64,000 bases of DNA from Mucilaginibacter corticis (GTDB taxonomy: Bacteria > Bacteroidota > Bacteroidia > Sphingobacteriales > Sphingobacteriaceae). The notes beneath the pieces were generated by a model. That model had not been told where the DNA came from and ran no database searches. It saw only the letters and a program-made list of their open reading frames with translations. The position numbers and the translations under genes were made by a program. Shown here one piece after another: positions 48,141-56,276 of this stretch. The DNA lies in NCBI RefSeq assembly GCF_007558865.1, contig NZ_VLPK01000004.1:124001-188000 (forward strand), written 5' to 3'. The first letter of the stretch is position 1, and every line of letters begins with the position of its first letter.

Positions 48141-48148
48141 CTTATTAG

Positions 48149-48193
48149 ATATTAAAAGATAAAGCCCCGAATCGGGGCTTTATCTTTTAATAT
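48149..48193. terminator. Bidirectional terminator between gldN and uvrC
   Basis: A 21-base perfect stem (left arm 48149-48169, right arm 48173-48193) with loop AAT. The left arm ends GCCCCG and the right arm begins CGGGGC. The A/T-rich outer stem gives T runs in both directions. The uvrC stop (48180-48182) is inside the right arm. Confidence 0.88.
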
Positions 48194-50039
48194 TGTTGCT
48201 GTCATCCTGAGCGATAGCGAAGGATGACAATGGGGCCTCCTCGCCGCCATTAAAGTATGCTACAATGGCTTTGGCTTGTTTGGTGTTCACCACTTCCTGC
48301 AACACTTCTTCATTTGCCTCACGGATCTTCTTTACAGATTTAAAGTATTTCAACAATTTTTCGGCAGTGGTTTTGCCTATGCCTTCAATCAGTTCAAGTT
48401 CGGTGGCCAGTGTGCCTTTGTCGCGTTTTTTACGGTGGAAGGTAATACCGAAGCGGTGCGCCTCGTCGCGTAAATGTTGTATAACTTTTAAAGTTTCAGA
48501 TTTTTTATCCAAATACATAGGGTACTGGTCTCCCGGGTAAAAGAGTTCTTCCAGTCGTTTGGCTATGCCAATAACAGTAACTTGTTTTTCTATCCCCAAC
48601 AGTTTTAAACTCTTCATGGCTGATGATAACTGGCCCTTACCACCATCAATGATGACAAGTTGAGGTAATCCGGTGTCTTCATCCAAAACCCTGCGGTAGC
48701 GCCTAAAAACAGCCTCTTCCATTGTGGCAAAGTCATTTGGCCCTTCTACTGTCTTTACGTTAAAATGTCGGTAGTCTTTTTTTGATGGTTTACCATCCTT
48801 AAACACCACAATCGCTGATACCGGATATTTACCCTGGAAGTTAGAGTTATCAAAGCATTCAATATGGCGCGGCAACTGGTTCATGCGCAGATCCTTCATC
48901 ATTTGCGTAAGCAAGCGTTCGGTACGGATCTCCGGGTTCAACTTTTCGTACTGATCTATCCGTTCTTTTTTAAAGAACTGCACATTCTTTTGTGACAGGT
49001 CAAGCAGTTTTCTTTTCTCGCCCAGTTTAGGTACGGTAAATTTTAAAGCATTGTCCTCAAGGTTGATTTTAAAGGGTACAATGATCTCTTTCGAGTCGCT
49101 GTTATAACGGCTGCGGAACTCGATAATAGCCAGTTCAAGCAACTCCTCATCGCTTTCGTCAAGACGTTTTTTTAACTCAATGGTTTGTGTTTGGATGATA
49201 GTGCCGTTCATCACCTTTAAAAAGTTAACAAAGGCTATCTTTTCTTCGGATGCTATGCTGAACACATCAACATCGGTAATAGATGAATTTACAACGGTAG
49301 ATTTACTTTGGTAATTCTCCAATAGATCAAACTTGCGTTTTAAACGGTGTGCAAGCTCATAATTCATACTGCTGATTGCACCGTCCATTTCGGCTTTCAT
49401 TTTGCGCAGTACCGTACCTATCTTACCATTCAGGATATCTTTTATTTCTTCAATGCTGTTGGCGTAATCTTCTTCTGTTTGAAAATTCTGGCAGGGTCCT
49501 TTGCAATTACCTAACTGGTACTCTAAACACACCTTAAACTTGCCGGCCTCGATATTGGCGCGGCTAAGTGCCAGGTTGCAAGTGCGCAGGGGGTAGGTTT
49601 CTTTTATCAGCCCTAAAATAGCGTGCATCATGCTTACAGAGGCATAAGGGCCAAGGTATTTTGAACCATCCTTAACTATACGCCTTGTCCAGAATATGCG
49701 CGGATAATTCTCGTTTTTAATAATGATCCAGGGATAGGTTTTGTCATCCTTAAGCATCACATTATAACGCGGCTGGTGCTTTTTTATCAGGCTGTTTTCA
49801 AGCAGCCAGGCATCAACTTCGGTATCAACAATAGTAAATGTAATGTTGCGGATCTTTGATACCAGCACCCGCGTTTTGGCATTTACATTGGCGTCTTTAT
49901 TAAAGTAAGAAGTAACACGGTTACGCAGGTCTTTAGCCTTACCTATGTATATAAGCTCTTTTTCCTCATTCCAGTATTGATAAACCCCGGGTTTATGAGG
50001 GATGTTTTTTAATGCCGCACGATAGTCGAAAGAGTTCAT
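48180..50039 (-). CDS. uvrC: Excinuclease ABC subunit C
   Basis: A 619-residue protein. The GIY-YIG nuclease begins HKPGVYQYW and ELIYIGKAKDLRNRV, followed by a UVR (UvrB-binding) motif region, the RNase H-like nuclease half (MKDLRMNQLPRHIECFDNSN, FATMEEAVFRRYRR, LVIIDGGKGQL) and the HhH pair (LELIEGIGKTTAEKLLKYF). It cuts both sides of bulky DNA lesions in nucleotide excision repair. The final part (LSSFAIAQDDSNNIKR, about 16 residues) comes from an intergenic palindromic repeat (48200-48230), so the end is unlike other UvrC proteins. The start is the ATG at 50039. The stop is inside a terminator stem. Confidence 0.96.
   Translation of the reverse strand: MNSFDYRAALKNIPHKPGVYQYWNEEKELIYIGKAKDLRNRVTSYFNKDANVNAKTRVLVSKIRNITFTIVDTEVDAWLLENSLIKKHQPRYNVMLKDDKTYPWIIIKNENYPRIFWTRRIVKDGSKYLGPYASVSMMHAILGLIKETYPLRTCNLALSRANIEAGKFKVCLEYQLGNCKGPCQNFQTEEDYANSIEEIKDILNGKIGTVLRKMKAEMDGAISSMNYELAHRLKRKFDLLENYQSKSTVVNSSITDVDVFSIASEEKIAFVNFLKVMNGTIIQTQTIELKKRLDESDEELLELAIIEFRSRYNSDSKEIIVPFKINLEDNALKFTVPKLGEKRKLLDLSQKNVQFFKKERIDQYEKLNPEIRTERLLTQMMKDLRMNQLPRHIECFDNSNFQGKYPVSAIVVFKDGKPSKKDYRHFNVKTVEGPNDFATMEEAVFRRYRRVLDEDTGLPQLVIIDGGKGQLSSAMKSLKLLGIEKQVTVIGIAKRLEELFYPGDQYPMYLDKKSETLKVIQHLRDEAHRFGITFHRKKRDKGTLATELELIEGIGKTTAEKLLKYFKSVKKIREANEEVLQEVVNTKQAKAIVAYFNGGEEAPLSSFAIAQDDSNNIKR
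48200..48230. repeat. Palindromic repeat captured inside uvrC
   Basis: TGTCATCCT (48200-48208) and AGGATGACA (48221-48229) enclose GAGCGATAGCGA. It belongs to the same family as copies at 61601 and 62671. It codes for SSFAIAQDD in the uvrC frame. Confidence 0.8.
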
Positions 50040-50059
50040 TAGTTCAATTGTTCATTAGT

Positions 50060-50442
50060 TTATTGGTCCTGTTTTGCGGGATTAAGTTTACCAATAAACT
50101 TGAGGTAAGCGTTTAATTTAAGATGAATGCTTTGTAATTTCTCAAATAGCTCATTAAACTGTTATTCAGATAATAAGTTTCTGTTCTTTGATTTTTTTAG
50201 CCAGCCTTTTGTCTCTATTATTGATCCCCTGCTGAATAGCAGAAGTTTCTATTTTCTTTGTAGTGAAACCTGCCATATCCCTCCGCAATATTAGCACTAA
50301 TGGAATCAGCAGAACGGACAATTTGTTTTCCAACAGTATCTTTCGCAAAATAATCCCACCCATTTACAATGAACCAAATTTCATCGCTGAAACTTTCGGC
50401 TAATTGATATACTTCCAGGTCTTCGAGATTATGGTAACTCAT
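50060..50442 (-). pseudogene. Four-helix-bundle protein gene, frameshifted and interrupted
   Basis: The first 71 residues (from MSYHNLEDLEVYQLAESFSD) match the four-helix-bundle family found near 23S rRNA intervening sequences and elsewhere (ADSISANIAEGYGRF is the family hallmark). After Y-S-A the frame breaks where an arginine codon is expected: only GG remains at 50228-50229, as if one base were lost. The next frame continues GSIIETKGWLKKSKNRNLLS-E, then a TAA at 50162-50164, where E or K is expected, and continues QFNELFEKLQSIHLKLNAYL to a stop at 50060. Restored length is about 127 residues, normal for the family. So one frameshift and one nonsense change are present. The gene is likely dead. 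Confidence 0.8.
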
Positions 50443-50463
50443 AAATAATTTATCGAACTATCC

Positions 50464-50495
50464 ACCAATGAACTAATGAGCCAGTGAACCAATGA
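50464..50495. repeat. Octamer direct repeats
   Basis: Four eight-base units, ACCAATGA, ACTAATGA, GCCAGTGA and ACCAATGA, lie end to end at 50464-50495 between the four-helix pseudogene and the PBP gene. A partial fifth unit follows. Confidence 0.65.
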
Positions 50496-50502
50496 ACAAT
50501 AT

Positions 50503-52755
50503 TTAAAAACTCAATTTCTTATCCACATCATTGGTGCTTTTTTGATCCTGGTTATAAACGCCACAGTCAAGTACCATAGAGAGGCCTTTTTTAGGCAATT
50601 CAAAATCCTGGTTTGCTTTTATACCCAACGATTCATCAGCATAAACCTTTTTAAGATAATAACCAAAGATAGGCAATGCCGAGTTTGAGCCCTCGCCCAT
50701 GCGGGTGGTACGGAAGTGAAAATCGCGGTTCTCGCAGCCTGTCCAGACACCGGTAACTAATTTAGGGGTAATGCCAATAAACCAACCGTCAGAGTTTTCC
50801 TGAGTAGTGCCGGTTTTGCCACCTATCGGATTAGTAAAACGGCCGTATCCCTCATGCCACCTCAACCTGTTACCGGTAGCGCCCGTCATATCCACTACGC
50901 TCCGTAGCATATCCACCATTACATAGGCGTTTTGCTCGTTCATTACCTGTTTAACTTTTGGCGTGTGGGTATACAACAGGTTGCCGTTTTTATCTTCAAT
51001 ACGCAATAGATAGGTAGGCTCTGTCCACACGCCATGATTAACAAATGTTGAATAGGCCGCTGTCATATCCATTACGGTAGCATCAAAAACACCCAGGCAG
51101 ATACTTGGATAAGCAGGTACATCATTATGAATGCCCAGTCTTTTGATCAGTTCGGCAACCGGTTCAGGGTGTACTTCATTCATGATGTAAGCCGTCACCC
51201 AGTTTTGCGAATGAGCCAGCGCCTGACGCAAAGTAATCTTCCCCTGCAGCGTCTCTAATGGAGATGATCCAGGTGTCCATGGCCCACTACCATACCCAGT
51301 AATAGTTACAGGAACGTTGTCTACCGGGAAGCATGGCGAATAACCATTATCAATGGCAACAGCATAAGTGAATGGTTTAGCGGTTGATCCTACCTGGCGC
51401 GCACCTTGCTTTACCTGGTCGTACTTAAAATGCTCAAAATTAATACCGCCTACCCATGCCTTAACAAAGCCAGTGGTAGGGTCCATGCTCATTACCGCGT
51501 TACGCAACAACATTTTGCAGTAAACAATTGAGTCTACAGGTTTCATCACTGTATCAATATCTCCACGCCAGGTAAACAGGTTCAAAGTGTCTTTGGTATA
51601 AAAATTATGCATGATCTCTTCTTCAGATAACCCATCCGATTTTAACTCGCGATAACGGTCAGACTGATGGATGCCCTGATCTATCAACAGCTTATAATTC
51701 TTTATTTTTTCTGATAGTTTGACACCATGCCATTGCGTATTAAACTGGTTCTGCAGATCGCGCATGTACTTTTGCTGCGCCTCTTCGGCATATTGCTGCA
51801 TCTTCGAGTTAAGCGTGGTATATATTTTCAGGCCGTCGCGGTCAATATCATAAGGTGTACCATCTGCTTTGGTTAATGTTGACAGGATGTTTTTAATATC
51901 ATCCTTTAAAACCGACCTGAAATAGGGTGCCAGGCCTTCGTTGTGATCCGTCTGGTGGTAATCTAAGCCCAAAGGTTTTGCCTGGTATTCGGCCGCTTGT
52001 CCGTCACTGATAAAACCTTCGTCCGCCATCCGTTTCAAAGTGAAGTTACGATTGCTCTTTGCCCTGTCGGGATGCCTTACCGGCGAGTTTTTGGTGGGAG
52101 CGGTCAGCATTTGGATCAGCGTAGCTGCCTGGTCGGCCTTTAAATTGGCAGGCGTAGTATTAAAATAGGTTTGCGCTGCAGATGCTATACCAAAGGTATT
52201 TGAGCCGAAATCAACCGTATTTAAATACATGGTAATGATCTCTTGCTTGGTATAGTGTTTTTCAATACGTACCGCAATGATCAGTTCCTGTAGCTTTTGG
52301 ATGAACCTTTTTAAAGGATTTTTAGCCCGGGCATGGTCTGAAAAAAGATTCAGCGCCAATTGTTGGGTAATAGTACTTGCACCTTGTTTTTTACCTACAA
52401 GGTTATAAGGGATAATAGAAAATGTGCGCCAAAAATCAATACCTGAATGGGCATAAAAATGATTGTCTTCTTTAGCTACCAACGCGTTTATAACATCAGG
52501 CGAGATCTCTTTGTAAGTTACGCTTGAGCGGTTTTTAAAATAGTATTTACCGATGATCTGCTTATCAGACGAAATGATCTCTGAAGCCTGGTCGCTTTTT
52601 GGGTTTTCAAGGTCGCGCAGCGATGGCAGGGTGCCAAAAACACCAAGCGTTGTAAGCCCTATCAATATTACTACAAATGCAAAACAGCCTATAAAAAACT
52701 TCCAGATGTACCAGTTGTATCTCTTTATATCCTGCTGGGATAATTTAGTTATCAT
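50503..52755 (-). CDS. Class A penicillin-binding protein (PBP1A-like)
   Basis: A 750-residue bifunctional cell-wall enzyme. One membrane helix (FFIGCFAFVVILIGLTTL) is followed by the transglycosylase domain: VAKEDNHFYAHSGIDFWRTF (catalytic Glu), GASTITQQLALNLF, and IMTMYLNTVDFG-like text. The transpeptidase domain has STAKPFTYAVAID (Ser nucleophile S-x-x-K), AHSQNWVTAYIM (S-x-N) and GGKTGTTQENSDGWF (K-T-G). It polymerises and cross-links peptidoglycan in the periplasm. Its ATG overlaps the sprE stop as TAATG, so translation is probably coupled with the T9SS lipoprotein ahead of it. The exact mrc name is not assigned. Confidence 0.93.
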   Translation of the reverse strand: MITKLSQQDIKRYNWYIWKFFIGCFAFVVILIGLTTLGVFGTLPSLRDLENPKSDQASEIISSDKQIIGKYYFKNRSSVTYKEISPDVINALVAKEDNHFYAHSGIDFWRTFSIIPYNLVGKKQGASTITQQLALNLFSDHARAKNPLKRFIQKLQELIIAVRIEKHYTKQEIITMYLNTVDFGSNTFGIASAAQTYFNTTPANLKADQAATLIQMLTAPTKNSPVRHPDRAKSNRNFTLKRMADEGFISDGQAAEYQAKPLGLDYHQTDHNEGLAPYFRSVLKDDIKNILSTLTKADGTPYDIDRDGLKIYTTLNSKMQQYAEEAQQKYMRDLQNQFNTQWHGVKLSEKIKNYKLLIDQGIHQSDRYRELKSDGLSEEEIMHNFYTKDTLNLFTWRGDIDTVMKPVDSIVYCKMLLRNAVMSMDPTTGFVKAWVGGINFEHFKYDQVKQGARQVGSTAKPFTYAVAIDNGYSPCFPVDNVPVTITGYGSGPWTPGSSPLETLQGKITLRQALAHSQNWVTAYIMNEVHPEPVAELIKRLGIHNDVPAYPSICLGVFDATVMDMTAAYSTFVNHGVWTEPTYLLRIEDKNGNLLYTHTPKVKQVMNEQNAYVMVDMLRSVVDMTGATGNRLRWHEGYGRFTNPIGGKTGTTQENSDGWFIGITPKLVTGVWTGCENRDFHFRTTRMGEGSNSALPIFGYYLKKVYADESLGIKANQDFELPKKGLSMVLDCGVYNQDQKSTNDVDKKLSF

Positions 52756-55577
52756 TATTTTAATAGGGTTTGTTGATAATATTCAATATAGTCATCCAAT
52801 ATTTTCTTGGCCGCTAATTTATCCAGATTTTCTTGTGTTATGATAAAAAAACTGTATTTATCGGCAGGCACTTTCATTATCTGCGGCATCAGCGGGATAA
52901 TTGCCCGTGCATAATCTTTGGCGGTTGCTAAACTGTAAAAGCGGCCCACATAGATCAACTGGTTATCAGGCCCGGCATTTTTTAGCTGATGTTTAATGGT
53001 GTTTTCCCTGAAATTTACACGATTAAATTGTCCTATCCCAAAACGCGACGACGACAGATCTGTTGTGCTGGTGCTAACATTTACCACAAAATAGTAATTG
53101 GTACTGTCGCGATTTGAAAATAGGGCAGATATAACTTTTTTCTCCGCAGGCTTTACCACAACGGTTGCCTGTACAGCAGGTTTGTTTTCAACTATCTTTT
53201 CTTCAACTTTTTTCTCCGCAGGTTTTTCTACAGGTTTATCGTTTGCTGCTACAAATTGGCGATGACGGTTAAACACGGCATCCTTTTGGTATTCGACAGG
53301 TGGTGTAAAGTATGCGCCTGTTGTGTCGGCATTCATTATGGCAAATTCTTGTGTTGCCAGTTGGGTTGCATTGGTGTCCACATAAGCAAGGTGTTGTTTA
53401 ACCAGGGGCGTAATTAATTTATCACCGGGATAATTGGTAACCAGTTGCTGCAGTTCGGAACGGAAAGGTGCAACTTTCTCTGAATGCCCGGCAGATATTA
53501 CGCGTAAATAAGCCAGCTGTGACGTTCGGTTATTGTCCGGGAAACGCTTTAACAAACTGTCGACACTATTAACAACCTGGCCGTATTTTTTTTGGCTGTA
53601 TAAGTCATACACTTTATTATAAACCTCGTTAAACTGTGCGTCTTTATCATTCAGCTTTTTGCTGTACTCAGGGTCGATGATCACTTTGGCAAAAACAGTT
53701 TCAGGATACTCTTTTAATAGCCTGTTTTTATAATCGGCAGATTTATTGGCGTCGATATCAATATACAGCCTGTATAAACTATAATATATAGGTGCCTTAT
53801 TATTGTCATTTGGGAATTTGCTTAACAGCAACTCATAATTGGCAATGGCTTCTTTTTTATCCTCTAAAATATCGCGGTAAAAATTGGCTATATCCAAATA
53901 CGCGTTATAGATGCGTGTGTTTGACTGCAGTAACAGCACAGGTGTTAGCGGCAGATCGCGCAGAAGCGATTGTCTATACCCGGCCGCCGATATATCTGCC
54001 ACACTTTTTTTCATATCGGCCTGTAAAGCATCCGGGTCGTTACCCGAGGATAACGCTACTGTTGGCGCAGGGATATTACTGCTGACTCCTTTATTTGCCC
54101 GTCGCCAGTTATCCTCTAGTTTACGGTTGCCCCACTTACGTTTAAAGTCGGTATAGCCCTGGCTTACCGCAGTTGCATTGTAAAAGTAAAAACTGCTGCC
54201 CGTAGCGGCTTTGCCGGTTGGGGTGCTTAGGTTATTGGTAAACGCGGCGTTTGCGGCGGCTATGGTATTATTGGCTGCTACGGCTTGTTGCTGTAACGTA
54301 TGCGCGGTAACCATTGCATCAATGGCTTTTAAGCGGGCAGGCTCATCCATGCCGGCCAAGCGTTGCAGGGTATCCTCTCGGGCAATGATCTGTAATTTAT
54401 CAACCAATACCTGCAGGTTATTACTTTTTTTGCGGATAGTTTGATACCCCGGGTAATTTACCGACAGGTTAATTAAGGTACTGTCGTAATATTTTTTTGC
54501 GTTAACATAATCGGCTTTGGTGCTAAAGTCAATGTCGGCAATGCGCAAATAGGAGAGGCCTTTTTGGTTTTGATTTTTTAAACTGCTGCGTGCCGATAGC
54601 TTATAATATTTTAACGCGTTATCAATATCCTTATTTGCCGCATAAATCTCTGCAACCTGGTAATAGATCTGGTCGTTAAAATCTACGTTGTTCTCATCCT
54701 TAAATAAACTCAATAATAAATTAATGCGATTGATCTTAATGCCGTTACGCATATCATTGATACGGATGCGGTTTAAATTGGCATTAAAAGCCATCTCGAA
54801 CGATGCATTACTTTTTACAATGCGGGTATAGCTAAGCAGCGCGTCGTTGGTTTCATTATTCAATTCCTGCAGTTGACCCAGGATGAAAGTCCAGCGTAGT
54901 TTATCGTTGATATTACTACTATATTGTATCGCTTTTTTTGCTGATACTTCGGCATCAATATAGTTTTTGGTATTGATATCGTATTGCAAGGCAGCGGCGT
55001 AGATAGTTGCCGGCAGGTGTTTTTTAATGGAATCAGCTAATAAAAAAGCCGAATCAAGTGTATGCTTAGCCTCTGTTTTATTATCAAGATAGAGCAAGGA
55101 GCGCGTTTTCCAGGCGGCAGCTTCAATTACCAAATTTTTATCCTTGGGGAAGGACCGCATTACATAACTGAAAAACTCGACCGCGTTAAAAAACTTACCA
55201 CCTAAAAAATTGGCTTTGCCTAATACCAGGTAAGCGTTGCCAATGTATTTGCTTTGCTCTTTCTCATTAATAATAGTATTGGCCTTAAATATGGCGGCGT
55301 CAAGATCTTTGTCAGGCGCGTCGGTATGGGCAACGGTGTCCTGGTAAACACTTAGTATGTTGGTATATTGGTCAATATAAGTGCCGGCGTAGGTTTCTTG
55401 TTTCTGGCGAAGCAGTTCATTAGCATTATATAATATATTATAATGTGCGGTTAAATTTTGCATGGCACGGTTAAAACCGGTCTTTTTTTCAAAAGAACAA
55501 CCGGCAGTAAACAAAACTGCTACCAATCCAAAAAAGACAACCTGCTTATTTACAAGGGATATAGAGATGCGCTTCAA
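52755..55577 (-). CDS. sprE: T9SS-associated TPR lipoprotein SprE/PorW
   Basis: A 940-residue lipoprotein, lipobox FTAGCSFEKK. A TTG start at 55577 is needed to include the signal, since there is no ATG nearby. The N-terminal NLTAHYNILYNANELLRQK is the signature of SprE/PorW, followed by many TPR-like helical repeats. The C-terminus is a separate alpha/beta domain after a Pro/Lys/Glu-rich linker, with RFGIGQFNRVNFRENTIK and LIYVGRFYSLATAKDY. PorW/SprE links the GldK-GldN ring to the Sov channel in T9SS. Located close to gldKLMN (about 4.7 kb away) and overlapping the PBP gene start. Confidence 0.88.
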   Translation of the reverse strand: MKRISISLVNKQVVFFGLVAVLFTAGCSFEKKTGFNRAMQNLTAHYNILYNANELLRQKQETYAGTYIDQYTNILSVYQDTVAHTDAPDKDLDAAIFKANTIINEKEQSKYIGNAYLVLGKANFLGGKFFNAVEFFSYVMRSFPKDKNLVIEAAAWKTRSLLYLDNKTEAKHTLDSAFLLADSIKKHLPATIYAAALQYDINTKNYIDAEVSAKKAIQYSSNINDKLRWTFILGQLQELNNETNDALLSYTRIVKSNASFEMAFNANLNRIRINDMRNGIKINRINLLLSLFKDENNVDFNDQIYYQVAEIYAANKDIDNALKYYKLSARSSLKNQNQKGLSYLRIADIDFSTKADYVNAKKYYDSTLINLSVNYPGYQTIRKKSNNLQVLVDKLQIIAREDTLQRLAGMDEPARLKAIDAMVTAHTLQQQAVAANNTIAAANAAFTNNLSTPTGKAATGSSFYFYNATAVSQGYTDFKRKWGNRKLEDNWRRANKGVSSNIPAPTVALSSGNDPDALQADMKKSVADISAAGYRQSLLRDLPLTPVLLLQSNTRIYNAYLDIANFYRDILEDKKEAIANYELLLSKFPNDNNKAPIYYSLYRLYIDIDANKSADYKNRLLKEYPETVFAKVIIDPEYSKKLNDKDAQFNEVYNKVYDLYSQKKYGQVVNSVDSLLKRFPDNNRTSQLAYLRVISAGHSEKVAPFRSELQQLVTNYPGDKLITPLVKQHLAYVDTNATQLATQEFAIMNADTTGAYFTPPVEYQKDAVFNRHRQFVAANDKPVEKPAEKKVEEKIVENKPAVQATVVVKPAEKKVISALFSNRDSTNYYFVVNVSTSTTDLSSSRFGIGQFNRVNFRENTIKHQLKNAGPDNQLIYVGRFYSLATAKDYARAIIPLMPQIMKVPADKYSFFIITQENLDKLAAKKILDDYIEYYQQTLLK

Positions 55578-55636
55578 ATTAAATACTTATTATAAAAGCA
55601 TTGCTAATTTAGTAAACATTATGCAATAGGATTTAA

Positions 55637-55644
55637 TAAATTTG
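55637..55644 (+). promoter_or_regulatory. -7 promoter box of the atp operon
   Basis: TAAATTTG fits TAnnTTTG. The ATG of atpZ is only five bases downstream (55649), so the transcript would be nearly leaderless. No -33 at consensus spacing was found. Confidence 0.5.
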
Positions 55645-55648
55645 CGGG

Positions 55649-55879
55649 ATGGCAGAAAATGAACCAAACAATGGCGACAGCAGTAAGGACGCTGTAACCA
55701 ATTACGCAAAGTTTGTTGGCGTAGCTTTCCAGATGCTGGCTATTATAGGCGTGTTTACTTATGTCGGCTACAAGATCGATCAAAGTGCAGGGCACGCCAC
55801 TAAATGGGTTACTGCCGTGTTGTCTGTAGCAGGTGTATTCATATCATTATTCATTGTTATCAGATCTATAAAAAATTGA
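55649..55879 (+). CDS. atpZ: AtpZ/AtpI-family ATP synthase accessory protein
   Basis: A 76-residue membrane protein with two helices (AFQMLAIIGVFTYVGYKID and WVTAVLSVAGVFISLFIVI). The G-Y-K-I-D and the position at the head of the atp operon fit the AtpZ/AtpI group, believed to help Mg2+ or c-ring insertion in F0. The stop overlaps the following TTG start (A-TTG-A). Confidence 0.82.
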   Translation: MAENEPNNGDSSKDAVTNYAKFVGVAFQMLAIIGVFTYVGYKIDQSAGHATKWVTAVLSVAGVFISLFIVIRSIKN

Positions 55880-56262
55880 AAATCGCTCTTAAAATATTCC
55901 CGTTTTTAATATTTACCATATTATTGGCTGTTCCACCTGTATGTTTAATTTATTTTGGTGATAAAAGCTTATTAATACCACAGTTTTGGATATTATTTGC
56001 TTTTGTAGGCGGTTTAACCTTATTGGCCATAGTTGCCATATTGAAAGCCCAGTCTGTTAGCCCCGAATTGGGCACCCAGGCCTACATGGCAGCAACCGTT
56101 ATCAAGCTACTGGCCTGCCTTGTTTTTGTATTGTTTTTATTTACGAAACATAAGGTTAACAGACCCGTTTTTGTGTACGATTTTTTCTATTTATATTTCT
56201 TAAATACGGGCTTTGAAGTTTATGTTTTGTTGTGTAACTTGCGCAACCAAAATTTAAAGTAA
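55876..56262 (+). CDS. Small ATP synthase-associated membrane protein (AtpI-like position)
   Basis: A 128-residue protein with a TTG start that overlaps the atpZ stop (TTGA). It has four hydrophobic segments (IFPFLIFTILLAVPPVCLIY, FWILFAFVGGLTLLAIVAIL, AATVIKLLACLVFVLFLF, and YDFFYLYFLNTGFEVYVL). Position between atpZ and atpB, and helix number, resemble the AtpI-type protein of other operons, though I do not recognise a motif. Its role is probably assembly of the c ring; this is inference from context only. Confidence 0.65.
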   Translation: MKIALKIFPFLIFTILLAVPPVCLIYFGDKSLLIPQFWILFAFVGGLTLLAIVAILKAQSVSPELGTQAYMAATVIKLLACLVFVLFLFTKHKVNRPVFVYDFFYLYFLNTGFEVYVLLCNLRNQNLK

Positions 56263-56276
56263 AAAACTTTATTTAG

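Noticed and set aside
50166..50363. 65-residue frame overlapping the four-helix-bundle gene
   Set aside because: Third reading frame of the pseudogene; its text does not match the family while the other frames do.
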